NCBI GenBank assembly: GCA_963776935.1
Contig: CAVZOP010000015.1
Coordinates: forward strand, 372,001 to 436,000
Direction: 5' to 3'
Source of the DNA: JALOLG01 sp963776935
Lineage (GTDB): Bacteria > Actinomycetota > Acidimicrobiia > Acidimicrobiales > Ilumatobacteraceae
DNA length: 64,000 bases
Shown: positions 52,836-61,866 of the stretch, piece after piece
Numbering within the stretch: the stretch's first letter is position 1
Layout: the number at the start of each line of letters is the position of its first letter
Notes under the pieces: model-generated
The model's database searches: none
Seen by the model: the letters and a program-made list of their open reading frames with translations, nothing else
What the model was told of the DNA's origin: nothing
Made by a program: the position numbers and the translations under genes

Positions 52836-53846
52836 GTGATCCCGGTCGTCGACATCGCCGCGTTCCGCGCCGACGAGACGTCGCCCGACGCCGTCGCGTT
52901 TGCGCACGAGCTCACCACGGCGTGCCACGAGATCGGGTTCGTGCAGCTGACCGGACACGGCGTCGACGCCGCGCTCGAGCAACGGGTGCACGACCTCTCG
53001 CGCCGGTTCTTCGCCCTCCCCGAGCCCGATCGGCTCGAGATCGCCAACACCAACACCCGCTACTTCCGTGGCTACACGCGCCTCGGGATGGAGCACACCA
53101 ACGGCATCAGCGACTGGCGCGACCAGATCGACATCGGCCCCGAGCACGAGCCGGTCGAGACGGGACCGGACGACCCGGCGTGGATGCGGTTGCGCGGCCC
53201 CAATCAGTGGCCCTCGGCCGTGCCCGAGCTGCGACCGGTCGTGACCGAGTGGATGGCGCAGATGGATACCGTCGGCCAGGCCGTGATGCGGGCCCTGGCG
53301 ATCGGGCTCGGGCAGCCGGCCGACCTGTTCGAGGCGGTGGTGAAGCCCGACCCCGAGGTGCTGGTCAAGATCATCCGCTACCCCGCCCAGGATGCGGCCG
53401 CGGACACTGGCCAGGGCGTCGGACCACACCACGACTCTGGCCTGTTGAGCTTCATCCACCAAGACGACGTCGGCGGCCTCGAAGTCCAGGTCGGCGACGG
53501 GTTCGTCGCCGCCCCCAAGATCCCCGGCGCGTACGTGCTCAACCTCGGCGAGATGCTGCAGCTGGCGACACACGGCTACCTGCGGGCGACACGTCACCGC
53601 GTGGTGTCTCCCCCGCCCGGCGTCGAGCGGATCTCGGTCGCCTACTTCTTCAACCCCTGCATGGAATCGACGCTCGCCCCGATCGATCTCCCGCCGGAGC
53701 TGGCGGCGAAAGCGGTCGGCGGCCAGAACCACAACCCCGACGATCCGGTGTTCGCGACCTACGGCGACAACTGGCTCAAGTTCCGGATCCGCTCGCATCC
53801 CGACGTCGCCGCCATCCATCATCAGGACCTGACCGGAAGGACCTGA
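52836..53846 (+). CDS. 2-oxoglutarate/Fe(II) oxygenase (isopenicillin-N-synthase family)
   Basis: A 336-residue non-haem iron oxygenase from GTG 52836 (VIPVVDIAAFRADETSP). Iron ligands: H198-x-D200 in GVGPHHDSGLLSF and H254 in RATRHRVVSPP. The 2-oxoglutarate-binding R-x-S is RISVAYFFNP, near R265. The N-terminal DIOX_N region contains FVQLTGHGVD. The substrate is unknown; such enzymes hydroxylate or desaturate small molecules. It lies 44 nt upstream of the cystathionine beta-synthase operon and may be co-transcribed. Confidence 0.92.
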   Translation: MIPVVDIAAFRADETSPDAVAFAHELTTACHEIGFVQLTGHGVDAALEQRVHDLSRRFFALPEPDRLEIANTNTRYFRGYTRLGMEHTNGISDWRDQIDIGPEHEPVETGPDDPAWMRLRGPNQWPSAVPELRPVVTEWMAQMDTVGQAVMRALAIGLGQPADLFEAVVKPDPEVLVKIIRYPAQDAAADTGQGVGPHHDSGLLSFIHQDDVGGLEVQVGDGFVAAPKIPGAYVLNLGEMLQLATHGYLRATRHRVVSPPPGVERISVAYFFNPCMESTLAPIDLPPELAAKAVGGQNHNPDDPVFATYGDNWLKFRIRSHPDVAAIHHQDLTGRT

Positions 53847-53890
53847 TCGGCAAATCTGATCGCACGTCGCTGAGCGGTACGCTCCGCGGC

Positions 53891-55288
53891 ATGGCTGACC
53901 CTCGCCTGGACGGCACGGAGATCGCCGACTCGGTGACCGACCTGATCGGCAATACGCCGATCGTGCGCCTGCGCCGGATGATGGAGGTCGAGCAACTTCC
54001 CTGCGTGCTCGCCATGAAGATGGAGACCACGAACCCGGGCGGCTCGTCGAAGGACCGACCGGCGCTGGAGATGATCCTCGCCGCCGAGCGTGACGGATCG
54101 CTGAAACCGGGTGGCACGATCGTCGAACCGACGAGCGGCAACACGGGTGTCGGCCTGGCGATCGTCGCCGCCCAACGCGGCTACAAGTGCGTGTTCGTGA
54201 TGACCGACAAGACGGCGCCCGAGAAGGTGTCGTTGCTGCGGGCGTATGGCGCCGAGGTCGTCGTCTGCCCGGTCGCCGTTCCGCCCGACGATCCGCAGAG
54301 CTACTACAAGGTCGCCGAGCGGCTGACCGCCGAGCTCGACGCCTTCCGCCCCAACCAGTACGCCAACCCGAACAACCCGGCTGCCCACGAGAAGACCACC
54401 GGGCCCGAGCTGTGGCGCCAGACGTCCGGGCGCATCACCCACTTCGTCGCCGGCGCGGGCACATGCGGCTCGCTCACCGGCACGGCCCGCTACCTCAAGG
54501 CGCAGAACCCGGCGATCAAGATCATCGCCGCCGATCCGGAGGGTTCGGTGTTCTCGGGTGGCTCGGGCCGGCCATACCTGGTCGAAGGCGTCGGTGAGGA
54601 CTTCTTCCCGACCGCATGGGAGCCCGCGCTCTACGACGACGTGATCGCGATCAGCGACGAGGAGAGCTTCCTCACGGCCCGTCGCGTCAGCCAGGTCGAG
54701 GGGATCCTGATCGGTGGGTCCGGCGGTATGGCCGTCGCCGCCGCGATCAAGGTCGCCAAGCGGGCCGCACCCGACGACATCGTCGTGGTGTTCAACCCCG
54801 ACTCCGGTCGCGGCTACCTCTCCCGCGTGTTCGACGACTCGTGGATGGCGAACTACGGGTTCCTGCGCGAGTGCGACCAGTGCGTCGGTGCCGTGCTCGA
54901 CACCCGCAACCCGACGCTCGATTCGCTGCTGTACGTCAGCCCCAACGAGACGGTGCGGGTGGCGATCGAGCGGATGCGCGCCAACGGCGTGAGCCAGTTG
55001 CCGGTCTGCAAGAACACGCCGCCGTTCGCAGCGGCCGAGATCTCGGGATCGGTCGACGAGCTCGAGCTGATGGAGGCGATCTTCCGCGAGCCGTCGGTGA
55101 TGGACACGGCGGTCGAGAAGGTGATGGGCCCGAAGCTCCCGACGGTCGGCGTCGGCCAGCAGCTCGAGAAGGCGATCGGGATGCTCGAGACGGCACCGGC
55201 GCTGCTCGTGCTGTCGGGCGGGCGGCCGTTGAGCGTGCTCACCCGCACCGACATCCTGTCGTACTTCGAGGCGGTCGCCAGCCAGTGA
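53891..55288 (+). CDS. Cystathionine beta-synthase
   Basis: A 465-residue fold-type II PLP enzyme with a C-terminal CBS-domain pair. PLP lysine K54 lies in NPGGSSKDRPALEM, the Ser/Cys loop is PTSGNTGVGLAIV and the phosphate loop is GGSGGMAVAAAIK. From about residue 340 are two CBS motifs (VRVAIERMRANGVSQLPV and KAIGMLETAPALLVL). It condenses serine and homocysteine to cystathionine (or handles O-acetylserine) in transsulfuration, consistent with the downstream gene. Confidence 0.93.
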   Translation: MADPRLDGTEIADSVTDLIGNTPIVRLRRMMEVEQLPCVLAMKMETTNPGGSSKDRPALEMILAAERDGSLKPGGTIVEPTSGNTGVGLAIVAAQRGYKCVFVMTDKTAPEKVSLLRAYGAEVVVCPVAVPPDDPQSYYKVAERLTAELDAFRPNQYANPNNPAAHEKTTGPELWRQTSGRITHFVAGAGTCGSLTGTARYLKAQNPAIKIIAADPEGSVFSGGSGRPYLVEGVGEDFFPTAWEPALYDDVIAISDEESFLTARRVSQVEGILIGGSGGMAVAAAIKVAKRAAPDDIVVVFNPDSGRGYLSRVFDDSWMANYGFLRECDQCVGAVLDTRNPTLDSLLYVSPNETVRVAIERMRANGVSQLPVCKNTPPFAAAEISGSVDELELMEAIFREPSVMDTAVEKVMGPKLPTVGVGQQLEKAIGMLETAPALLVLSGGRPLSVLTRTDILSYFEAVASQ

Positions 55289-55294
55289 GCACTC

Positions 55295-56455
55295 GTGGGT
55301 GAGTTCGAGGAACAGTCGGGCTGGGCGTTCGAGACGCGCGCCGTGCACGCCGGCCAGGAGCCGGACGAGGCCAGTGGCGCGGTCGTCGTGCCGATCACGC
55401 TGTCGACGACCTTCGCCCAGGACGAGGTCGGCGTCCACAAGGGCTTCGAGTACTCGCGCTCGGGCAACCCGACCCGCCACGCGCTCGAACTGTGCCTCGC
55501 CTCGCTCGAGGAGGCGCGCCACGGGTTGGCGTTCGCGAGCGGCCTCGCCGCCGAGGACAACATCCTGCGCCTGCTGCGTCAGGGTCAGCGGATCCTGCTC
55601 GGCAACGACGCCTACGGCGGCACGTTCCGACTGATCGACAAGGTCTGGGCGCCGCTCGGGTTCCCGTGGACGGCGGTCGACCTGACCGACCTCGGCGCGC
55701 TCGCCGAGAACTGGCCCGACGACACGGGGATGGTGTGGCTCGAAACGCCCACCAACCCGCTCCTGACGTGCATCGACATCGAGGCGATCGTCGACCTCGC
55801 CCATCGGCGCGGCGCCCTCGTCGTCGTCGACAACACGTTCGCCACGCCGTACCTGCAGCAGCCGATCACACTCGGTGCTGATGTCGTCGTGCACTCGGCG
55901 ACGAAGTACCTCGGCGGCCACAGCGACGTGGTCGGTGGGTTCATCGCCGTCGACGACGACGAGCTGGCCGAGCGCCTGCGGTTCACGCAGAACGCGGCCG
56001 GCGCGGTTCCGGCGCCGTTCGACTGCTACCTCGTGCTCCGCGGCGTGAAGACGCTCGGGGTGCGGATGGACCGGCACTGCGAGAACGCCCGCGCCGTCGT
56101 CGATCTGCTCGCCGGCCACGACGCCGTCGAGCGCGTGCTGTATCCGCAGCTGCCCGATCATCCCGGCCATGCCGCGGCGGCCAAGCAGATGCGCGACTAC
56201 GGCGGGATGGTGAGCTTCACGCTGAGGGCCGGCGAGGCGGCGGCGCGGCAGGTCGCCGCGGCGACCCGCGTGTTCACGCTCGCCGAGTCGCTCGGCGCGG
56301 TCGAGAGCCTCATCGAGCATCCGGGGGCGATGACCCACGCGTCAGTAGCGGGATCACCGCTCGAGGTGCCACCGAACCTCGTCCGGCTGTCGGTGGGCAT
56401 CGAGCACTCGGCCGATCTCGTCGCCGATCTCGATCAGGCACTGGCAACCCTGTGA
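55295..56455 (+). CDS. Cystathionine gamma-synthase / gamma-lyase family enzyme
   Basis: A 386-residue fold-type I PLP enzyme from GTG 55295. PLP lysine K204 is in VVVHSATKYLGGHSDVVGG, the phosphate-binding region is EYSRSGNPTRHALE and the C-terminal motif is AESLGAVESLIEHPGAMTHAS. Synthase and lyase cannot be told apart reliably by eye. Next to a cystathionine beta-synthase, the lyase (cystathionine to cysteine) reaction is attractive. It overlaps the otsA start (GTGA). Confidence 0.92.
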   Translation: MGEFEEQSGWAFETRAVHAGQEPDEASGAVVVPITLSTTFAQDEVGVHKGFEYSRSGNPTRHALELCLASLEEARHGLAFASGLAAEDNILRLLRQGQRILLGNDAYGGTFRLIDKVWAPLGFPWTAVDLTDLGALAENWPDDTGMVWLETPTNPLLTCIDIEAIVDLAHRRGALVVVDNTFATPYLQQPITLGADVVVHSATKYLGGHSDVVGGFIAVDDDELAERLRFTQNAAGAVPAPFDCYLVLRGVKTLGVRMDRHCENARAVVDLLAGHDAVERVLYPQLPDHPGHAAAAKQMRDYGGMVSFTLRAGEAAARQVAAATRVFTLAESLGAVESLIEHPGAMTHASVAGSPLEVPPNLVRLSVGIEHSADLVADLDQALATL

Positions 56456-57825
56456 CACAGCGCGCCCTCGTCATCGCCGCCAACCGCCTCCCGGTCACTC
56501 GTACCAGCGACGGATGGGAGGCCAGCCCCGGCGGCCTCGTGCGGGCGTTGTTCCCGCTGCTTCGCGAGAGCGGCGGGACATGGGTCGGGTGGACCGGCGT
56601 GCCCGACGACGACGCGGCCCCGTTCGAGACGGACGGCGTGCACCTGCACCCGGTGAGGCTGTCGGCCGACGAGGTCGAGGCGTACTACGAAGGCTTCTCG
56701 AACGACACGCTGTGGCCGCTGTATCACGACGCGATCCGTGAGTCCGGCTACCACGAATGGCAGTGGGACGCCTACGTCGAAGTGAACCAGCGCTTCGCCG
56801 ACACGTTGGCCGAGGTCGCGCCGCCGGACGCCATCGTCTGGATCCACGACTACCACCTGCAACTCGTCCCCGAGATGCTCCGCCAGCGACGCGCCGACGT
56901 GCGGATCGGCTTCTTCAACCACATTCCGTTCCCCCCGTACGAGCTGTTCGCGCGAGTCCCGTGGCGTGAGGACATCGTGAACGGGTTGCTCGGCGCCGAT
57001 CTGCTCGGGTTCCAGCGCCAACTCGGCGCGCAGAACTTCATCGCCGCCGCCGAGCGCCTCCTCGGCGTCGAGGTCCACGGCGCCGACGTGAGTGACGGCG
57101 ACCGGGTCACACGCGTCGGTACGTTCCCGATCTCGATCGACGTCGAGGAGTTCGAGACGCTCGCCGCCGGGCGGGCGACGCGCCGGCGGGCCAGCACGAT
57201 CCGCGCCCGCTTGGGCGACCCTGAGGTGATCCTGCTCGGCGTCGACCGGCTCGACTACACCAAGGGCATCGGCAATCGCCTGCGCACGTTCGGGTCGCTG
57301 CTCGACGCCGGCCGCCTCGATCCCGAGCGCCACGTGCTCGTCCAGGTGGCGACGCCGACACGTGAGAGCGTCGACCAGTACATCGACGAGCGCCACGACA
57401 TCGAACGCACCGTCGGTGAGATCAACGGTCGCCACGCCCGGCTCGGCTACCCGGTCATCCACTACCTGTACCGGACGCTGTCGCTCGACGAGCTGGTGCC
57501 GCTGTACCGCGCCGCCGACGTGTTGCTCGTGACACCGTTCCGCGACGGCATGAACCTCGTCGCCAAGGAGTTCGTGGCGACCCGCCTCGACGACGACGGC
57601 GTGTTGGTGCTGTCGGAGTTCACCGGCGCCGCCGACGAGCTTCGTGACGCGGTGCTCGTCAATCCCCACGACGAGCGGCAGTTCGAAGACGCGATCATGA
57701 CCGCCGTCGACATGAACCGCCACGAACGCCGCCAGCGGATGGTGGCGATGCGGGCGGCGGTGCGATCATCCGACGTGGCGGGCTGGGCGCGCGCCTTTCT
57801 CGAAGGGTTGAGCGACGCGTCGTGA
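56452..57825 (+). CDS. otsA: Trehalose-6-phosphate synthase
   Basis: A 457-residue GT-B glycosyltransferase (GT20). Motifs: SPGGLVRALFPLL near the N-terminus, WVGWTGVP, WIHDYHLQLVPEMLRQRR, GVDRLDYTKGIGNRL and TPFRDGMNLVAKEFVATR. It joins UDP- or GDP-glucose to glucose-6-phosphate. GTG start overlaps the preceding PLP enzyme and its stop overlaps otsB, both as GTGA, so the four genes are translationally coupled. Confidence 0.96.
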   Translation: MTQRALVIAANRLPVTRTSDGWEASPGGLVRALFPLLRESGGTWVGWTGVPDDDAAPFETDGVHLHPVRLSADEVEAYYEGFSNDTLWPLYHDAIRESGYHEWQWDAYVEVNQRFADTLAEVAPPDAIVWIHDYHLQLVPEMLRQRRADVRIGFFNHIPFPPYELFARVPWREDIVNGLLGADLLGFQRQLGAQNFIAAAERLLGVEVHGADVSDGDRVTRVGTFPISIDVEEFETLAAGRATRRRASTIRARLGDPEVILLGVDRLDYTKGIGNRLRTFGSLLDAGRLDPERHVLVQVATPTRESVDQYIDERHDIERTVGEINGRHARLGYPVIHYLYRTLSLDELVPLYRAADVLLVTPFRDGMNLVAKEFVATRLDDDGVLVLSEFTGAADELRDAVLVNPHDERQFEDAIMTAVDMNRHERRQRMVAMRAAVRSSDVAGWARAFLEGLSDAS

Positions 57826-58616
57826 ATCCGGAGTTGATCGATCCGGCCGAGCTCACGGCCGCCATGCCCCGGGATCGCGGCCGGCTGATGCTCGGCCTCG
57901 ACGTCGACGGCGTGCTGGCGCCGATCGTGTCGCGCGCCGAACGATCCGAGCTACTTCCGGGCGTGCGGCCGGTGGTGCGGGCGCTGGCGCACTACTTCCC
58001 GATCGCGATCGTGTCGGGTCGATCGGTCGCTGACCTCGAGCACCTGTACGCGTTCCCGGGTGATGTCGTCGTCGTCGGCAGTCATGGGCTCGAGACGCGC
58101 GGCGGACCCTCGGTGGAGCTCGACGACCGTGAACGCGCCCGGCTCGACCGGTTGCGCCAGCTCGCCCGCGAGGCGGAAGTGATCGCCGGCGTCGGAGCGT
58201 GGGTCGAGCAGAAGCCGGCGAGCGCGGTCCTGCACGTGCGCCAGGCGAGCGAGGAGCGCGGCCGCCTGGCCACGAAGTGGTTGGTCGACGCGGCGAGCCA
58301 GATCGAGGGCGGTCACGTGAAGACCGGACATGCCGTCGTCGAGCTCCTGGCGCGCTCGACGAGCAAGGCCGATGCGGTCGAGCGGCTGCGGCACCACTAC
58401 GGCCGCGCCGTCGTCGCCTTCGCCGGTGACGATCTGACCGACGAGGAGGTCTTCGCCGGGCTGCGCCCCCACGACTTCGGCGTGCGGGTCGGCCCCGGCC
58501 CCACGGCCGCCCGATACCGCCTCGAAGGCCCTCCCCAGGTGCTCGAATGGCTGTCGGCGCTGCTCAACGTCTTCTCCGACGCCACCGACGGCCGCGGCCG
58601 CTACTACGAGCTCTGA
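57822..58616 (+). CDS. otsB: Trehalose-6-phosphate phosphatase
   Basis: A 264-residue HAD-family phosphatase from GTG 57822. The nucleophile motif is D-x-D-G in MLGLDVDGVLAPI, motif II is VSGRSVADLEHL, and the metal motif is VAFAGDDLTDEEVFAGL. It dephosphorylates the OtsA product to trehalose, a compatible solute. It is the last gene of the operon; a large hairpin follows at 58635-58677. Confidence 0.95.
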   Translation: MNPELIDPAELTAAMPRDRGRLMLGLDVDGVLAPIVSRAERSELLPGVRPVVRALAHYFPIAIVSGRSVADLEHLYAFPGDVVVVGSHGLETRGGPSVELDDRERARLDRLRQLAREAEVIAGVGAWVEQKPASAVLHVRQASEERGRLATKWLVDAASQIEGGHVKTGHAVVELLARSTSKADAVERLRHHYGRAVVAFAGDDLTDEEVFAGLRPHDFGVRVGPGPTAARYRLEGPPQVLEWLSALLNVFSDATDGRGRYYEL

Positions 58617-58634
58617 CGACCCAACCATCCGGTT

Positions 58635-58677
58635 CTGTCTGCTCCAAACTGCCCGTGGACGCGTTTGAAGCAGACAG
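58635..58677. terminator. Long inverted repeat between convergent otsB and rnhB
   Basis: CTGTCTGCTCCAAAC (58635-58649) pairs with GTTTGAAGCAGACAG (58663-58677): 15 bp with one mismatch and a 13-nt loop. It lies between converging genes and has no T-tract, so it may be a bidirectional attenuator or another folded element. Confidence 0.6.
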
Positions 58678-58703
58678 GTCGGGATTTGGTGTCCCGGAAC
58701 AGG

Positions 58704-59381
58704 TCAGAACAGCGTGGGTTGTTCGGGGCGGAAGACGCGGGTGATGCCGGGCCACGGCACGTAGTGGTCCATGAAGATCCACGTGCGGCGGTGGATCGCC
58801 GAGGGGCCGTAGCCCTGGAGGGCGGCCTTGTGGTCGGGGCACGGGTAGCCCTTGTTGGAGTCGAACGACCAGTTCGGGTAGTGGTCGGACAGCTCGCGGA
58901 TCTCGCGATCGCGCACGACCTTGGCGAGGATGCTCGCCGCCGCCACGCTGAGGCAGTCACGGTCGGCCTTGACGCGCATCTCGACGCGGGCGACCGTCGG
59001 CGAGACGAAGTTCCACAGCCCGTCGCTCACGGCGGCGTCGGGGACGACCCCCAGGCCGGCGACGGCGCGGCGGGTCGCCACCCGCTGGGCCTCCGCCATC
59101 CCGAGCTCGTCACACTCTTCCTGGCTGGCGCTTCCCACCGCCCACGCCGTGCACCAGCCGGCGATCCGGTCGAACAGCTTCTCGCGCTCGGCCTCGGTGA
59201 GCATCTTCGAGTCGCGCACACCGTTGACCCGCGACTCCTTGGGCAGGATCGCGGCGCCGACCATCAGCGGTCCGGCCCAGGCGCCACGGCCGACCTCGTC
59301 GATGCCCACCACGACGTCGTGCCCCTCGTCCCACAGCGCCCGCTCGACCGATCTGCTCGGTGGGCGCCCTCGGACCGTCAT
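58704..59381 (-). CDS. rnhB: Ribonuclease HII
   Basis: A 225-residue enzyme from ATG 59381 (MTVRGRPPSRSVERALWDEGHD). Catalytic acidic residues: D28-E29 in VVGIDEVGRGAWAGPLMVGA, and a further Asp in the VKADRDCLSVAAASILAKVVRDREI block; the GYPCPDHKAAL motif follows. It removes ribonucleotides and RNA primers from DNA. selD lies 11 nt upstream on the same strand, so the two may share a transcript. Confidence 0.95.
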   Translation of the reverse strand: MTVRGRPPSRSVERALWDEGHDVVVGIDEVGRGAWAGPLMVGAAILPKESRVNGVRDSKMLTEAEREKLFDRIAGWCTAWAVGSASQEECDELGMAEAQRVATRRAVAGLGVVPDAAVSDGLWNFVSPTVARVEMRVKADRDCLSVAAASILAKVVRDREIRELSDHYPNWSFDSNKGYPCPDHKAALQGYGPSAIHRRTWIFMDHYVPWPGITRVFRPEQPTLF

Positions 59382-59392
59382 CGACGGCGACG

Positions 59393-60439
59393 CTACCGCA
59401 GCACCAGCTGCGGAGTGCCGCTCTCGACGTCGCCCACCCGCCACCACCCCTCCGTGACGAGCGCGGCCGCGACGTCGGGATCGACGGCGGCGAGCAGCCC
59501 ACCCGACGTCTGTGGATCGAAGCACAGCGCCTCCGGACCGTCGCTGGCGGTCGAGTCGAGGTGCCCGGCCAGGTAGTCACGGTTGCGCGGATCGCCTCCC
59601 GTGCGCGCGCCGCCGGCGGCGGCCGCGGCGGCCGCTGGGTAGGCGACGATGCCGGACGTGTCGACCACCACCCGCACCCCACTGCGCTCGGCGACCTCCC
59701 AACCATGGCCGGCGAGGCCGTATCCGGTGACGTCGGTGACGGCGTGCACGGCGTCACCGAGCGACTGCAGCGTCTCGGAGGCAGTGCGGTTGAGGCGGCG
59801 CATCCCGGCGATCGCGACGGACTTGTCGGCGGCGGTTCCGGCCGCGAGCGCGAGCCCAGTGCCGATCGGCTTCGACAGCACGAGTACGTCGCCCGGGCGG
59901 GCGCCCGCCTTGCGGAACACGCGATCAGGGTGGACCACCCCCTGCACCGCCAGCCCGAAGATCGGCTCGGGGTTGCGGATCGTGTGGCCGCCGGCGACCG
60001 AACCGCCGGCCTCGGTGACCACCGTCGCGGCGGCCTCGAAGATCGCTGCGATCGCGTCGCGAGGGAAGTGCTCGGGAAAGGCGGCGACGTTGATCGCCAT
60101 CACGACCCGCCCGCCCATCGCGAACACGTCGCTGCAGGCGTTGGCGGCGGCGATCGCGCCGAAGTCGGCGGGATGGTCGACGAGCGGTGGGAAGAAGTCA
60201 GTGGTCGACACGATCGCCACGTCGTCGCTGACGCGGTAGACGGCGGCGTCGTCGAACGGGGCGAGACCGATGAGCAGCGCCGGGTCCGTCGACGCCGGGA
60301 AGTCGGCGACGAGATCCTTGAGCAGGGCCGCGCCCCACTTCGCCGCGCAGCCCCCGCACGACGTCCATTCCGTCAGGCGCAGGTCCTCGAACGAATCGTG
60401 GTGGTCGCCTCGTTCGCGTGCGCCAGCCGTCGCGGTCAC
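59393..60439 (-). CDS. selD: Selenophosphate synthetase (selenide, water dikinase)
   Basis: A 348-residue enzyme, probable start GTG 60439 (VTATAGARERGDHHDSF). The catalytic C-x-x-K is C31-A-A-K34 in TSCGGCAAKWGAALLKDL, matching Cys17/Lys20 of E. coli SelD, so this is a Cys, not Sec, form. The ATP-binding glycine-rich segments (ANACSDVFAMGG, VAGGHTIRNPEPIFGLAVQG, DVTGYGLAGHG, DPQTSGGLL) are conserved. It makes selenophosphate for selenocysteine or selenouridine. Its presence supports the UGA reading in arsC. selA, selB and tRNA-Sec are not in the window. Confidence 0.96.
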   Translation of the reverse strand: MTATAGARERGDHHDSFEDLRLTEWTSCGGCAAKWGAALLKDLVADFPASTDPALLIGLAPFDDAAVYRVSDDVAIVSTTDFFPPLVDHPADFGAIAAANACSDVFAMGGRVVMAINVAAFPEHFPRDAIAAIFEAAATVVTEAGGSVAGGHTIRNPEPIFGLAVQGVVHPDRVFRKAGARPGDVLVLSKPIGTGLALAAGTAADKSVAIAGMRRLNRTASETLQSLGDAVHAVTDVTGYGLAGHGWEVAERSGVRVVVDTSGIVAYPAAAAAAAGGARTGGDPRNRDYLAGHLDSTASDGPEALCFDPQTSGGLLAAVDPDVAAALVTEGWWRVGDVESGTPQLVLR

Positions 60440-60581
60440 TGGTCCACCATCGCACCGATGCGAGCGACGAGGCGCCAGCCGAGGAGCGGCCAGCAACTGC
60501 GCGGGCTGCTTGTGGCGTGGCCGGGGAACGCAGTCACGGTCATGCCGGCCACACTATGAGCCGCTCCGGCGATGAGCGACT

Positions 60582-61764
60582 TCAGCTGAACGACGCCGCG
60601 GGCGCTGGCCACAGCACCTCACCCTTGGCGTCGGCGGTGCGCCATCCGGGATCGAGCACCGGAGCAGTCAGCTCGACCGGTTCACCCGTCACCTCCCACA
60701 GCACCGCCGGCCGCTCGCCGTGCCAACGCACCGCGTAGTCGATGCGCGACCGCGACCCGATCGACAACCCGAACACCTCGAAGTTCGCACCCAGCCATCC
60801 GGCGGGCATGCCATACGGCAACAACGCACCGTCTCGGACCAACCCCTCCTCGAGCCACGGGACGCACCACACGCCGTCGGGCGGCACTTCCGGTCGCGCC
60901 GTCCGTTCCCGGCCGCGGACGATGCGCTCGACATCGGCGACCGCACGCGGCTCGTCGGCGGCGACGAACACTCGCCGGGCCGCATCCAGTGCGACGTCGC
61001 TCCCCCAACCGGGCGTCGGCGCGAACTCGGCCACCGCGTCGGCGAGATCGGCGACCACGTCGCCCCACGCACCGGAGTCGGGCAGGTGACCGTCGATGCG
61101 GACCAGCTCGCCGACGGCGACGGCGAACGCGGCGGGATCGTCGGCACGAGATGGACGCACGCCGAGCACGAGATCGCAGCGCTCCGCAGTCACGCGCGGC
61201 GACCAATGCCTCACCACGATCGGTCGCCGGGAGCTCGAGCCGGCTCGCCGTCGAGGTGAGCAGACTCCAACCTCTGACCACCTGGGCCGCGGTCGGCACC
61301 CCGGCTGGAAGACGAGTGGCACGCGACGGGTCGTGGGCGATCGCCACCCGCACCGTCGCCCGGTGCCCGACGGGAAGCACGAATGCCGGCGGGGGGAGCT
61401 CGATGCCGTCGATCGGGACTGCCGTGACCGGACGATCGGTGAGGACACCATCACGGCCTGAGAACGCGATCGCGATCGGCAGCGTCGAGTCGTTCTCGAC
61501 CTCGACGACCGTCAGACCGCCGGCGTCGGCGACGGAGTAGACCCGTTGGATCGCGTCGCCGCGCGGGATCCGAACCCGTGTCTCGACGACAGGCGTGCCG
61601 GACAGTCGCTGCTGGCGCACCGTTGTCTCGTGGGACGGGACGTGCCAGCGATCGTCGGCGGCCACGAACCAGTCGAGCGTCGGTGATCCGTCCCACGGCT
61701 GGACGCCACCCCATGGCGTGACGTCGGCCCGCCACGATGCACCTGCGACGCCGGTGGGGATCAT
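60582..61764 (-). CDS. Hypothetical protein (frameshifted), unknown function
   Basis: Starts MIPTGVAGASWRADVTPWGGVQPWDG at 61764. The N-terminal half is beta-rich (TRVRIPRGDAIQRVYSVADAGGLTVVEVENDSTLPIAIAFSG). A slip near 61190 moves the frame to CDLVLGVRPSRADDPAAFAVAV onward, ending at 60582 (EVLWPAPAASFS). Corrected length is about 393 residues. The pattern of 'unequal beta domain then helices' recalls accessory or glucan-utilisation proteins, but I do not recognise the family. The start sits in an array of short GATCATCGCCC repeats. Confidence 0.65.
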
Positions 61765-61835
61765 CGCCCGATCATCGCCCGATCATCGCGCCGCATGGTC
61801 ACCAGATCATCGCCCGATCATCGCGCCGCATGGTC
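61759..61835. repeat. Nested repeats upstream of cofC
   Basis: GATCATCGCC(C) units of 11 bp repeat at 61759, 61770 and 61781. A larger 31-bp block (61770-61800) is repeated exactly at 61805-61835. It lies between the divergent hypothetical gene and cofC. Confidence 0.9.
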
Positions 61836-61866
61836 GCGCCGGTGCGAGGTTCCGTACAGTGACGGC

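Noticed and set aside
60436..60543. 35-codon ORF overlapping the selD start as GTGA
   Set aside because: Possible leader or alternative N-terminus, but there is no ribosome site, no recognisable pattern, and it is too short to support.
60440..60581. tRNA-Sec gene next to selD
   Set aside because: I looked for a long-variable-arm tRNA on both strands and saw no acceptor stem or G-T-T-C loop arrangement.
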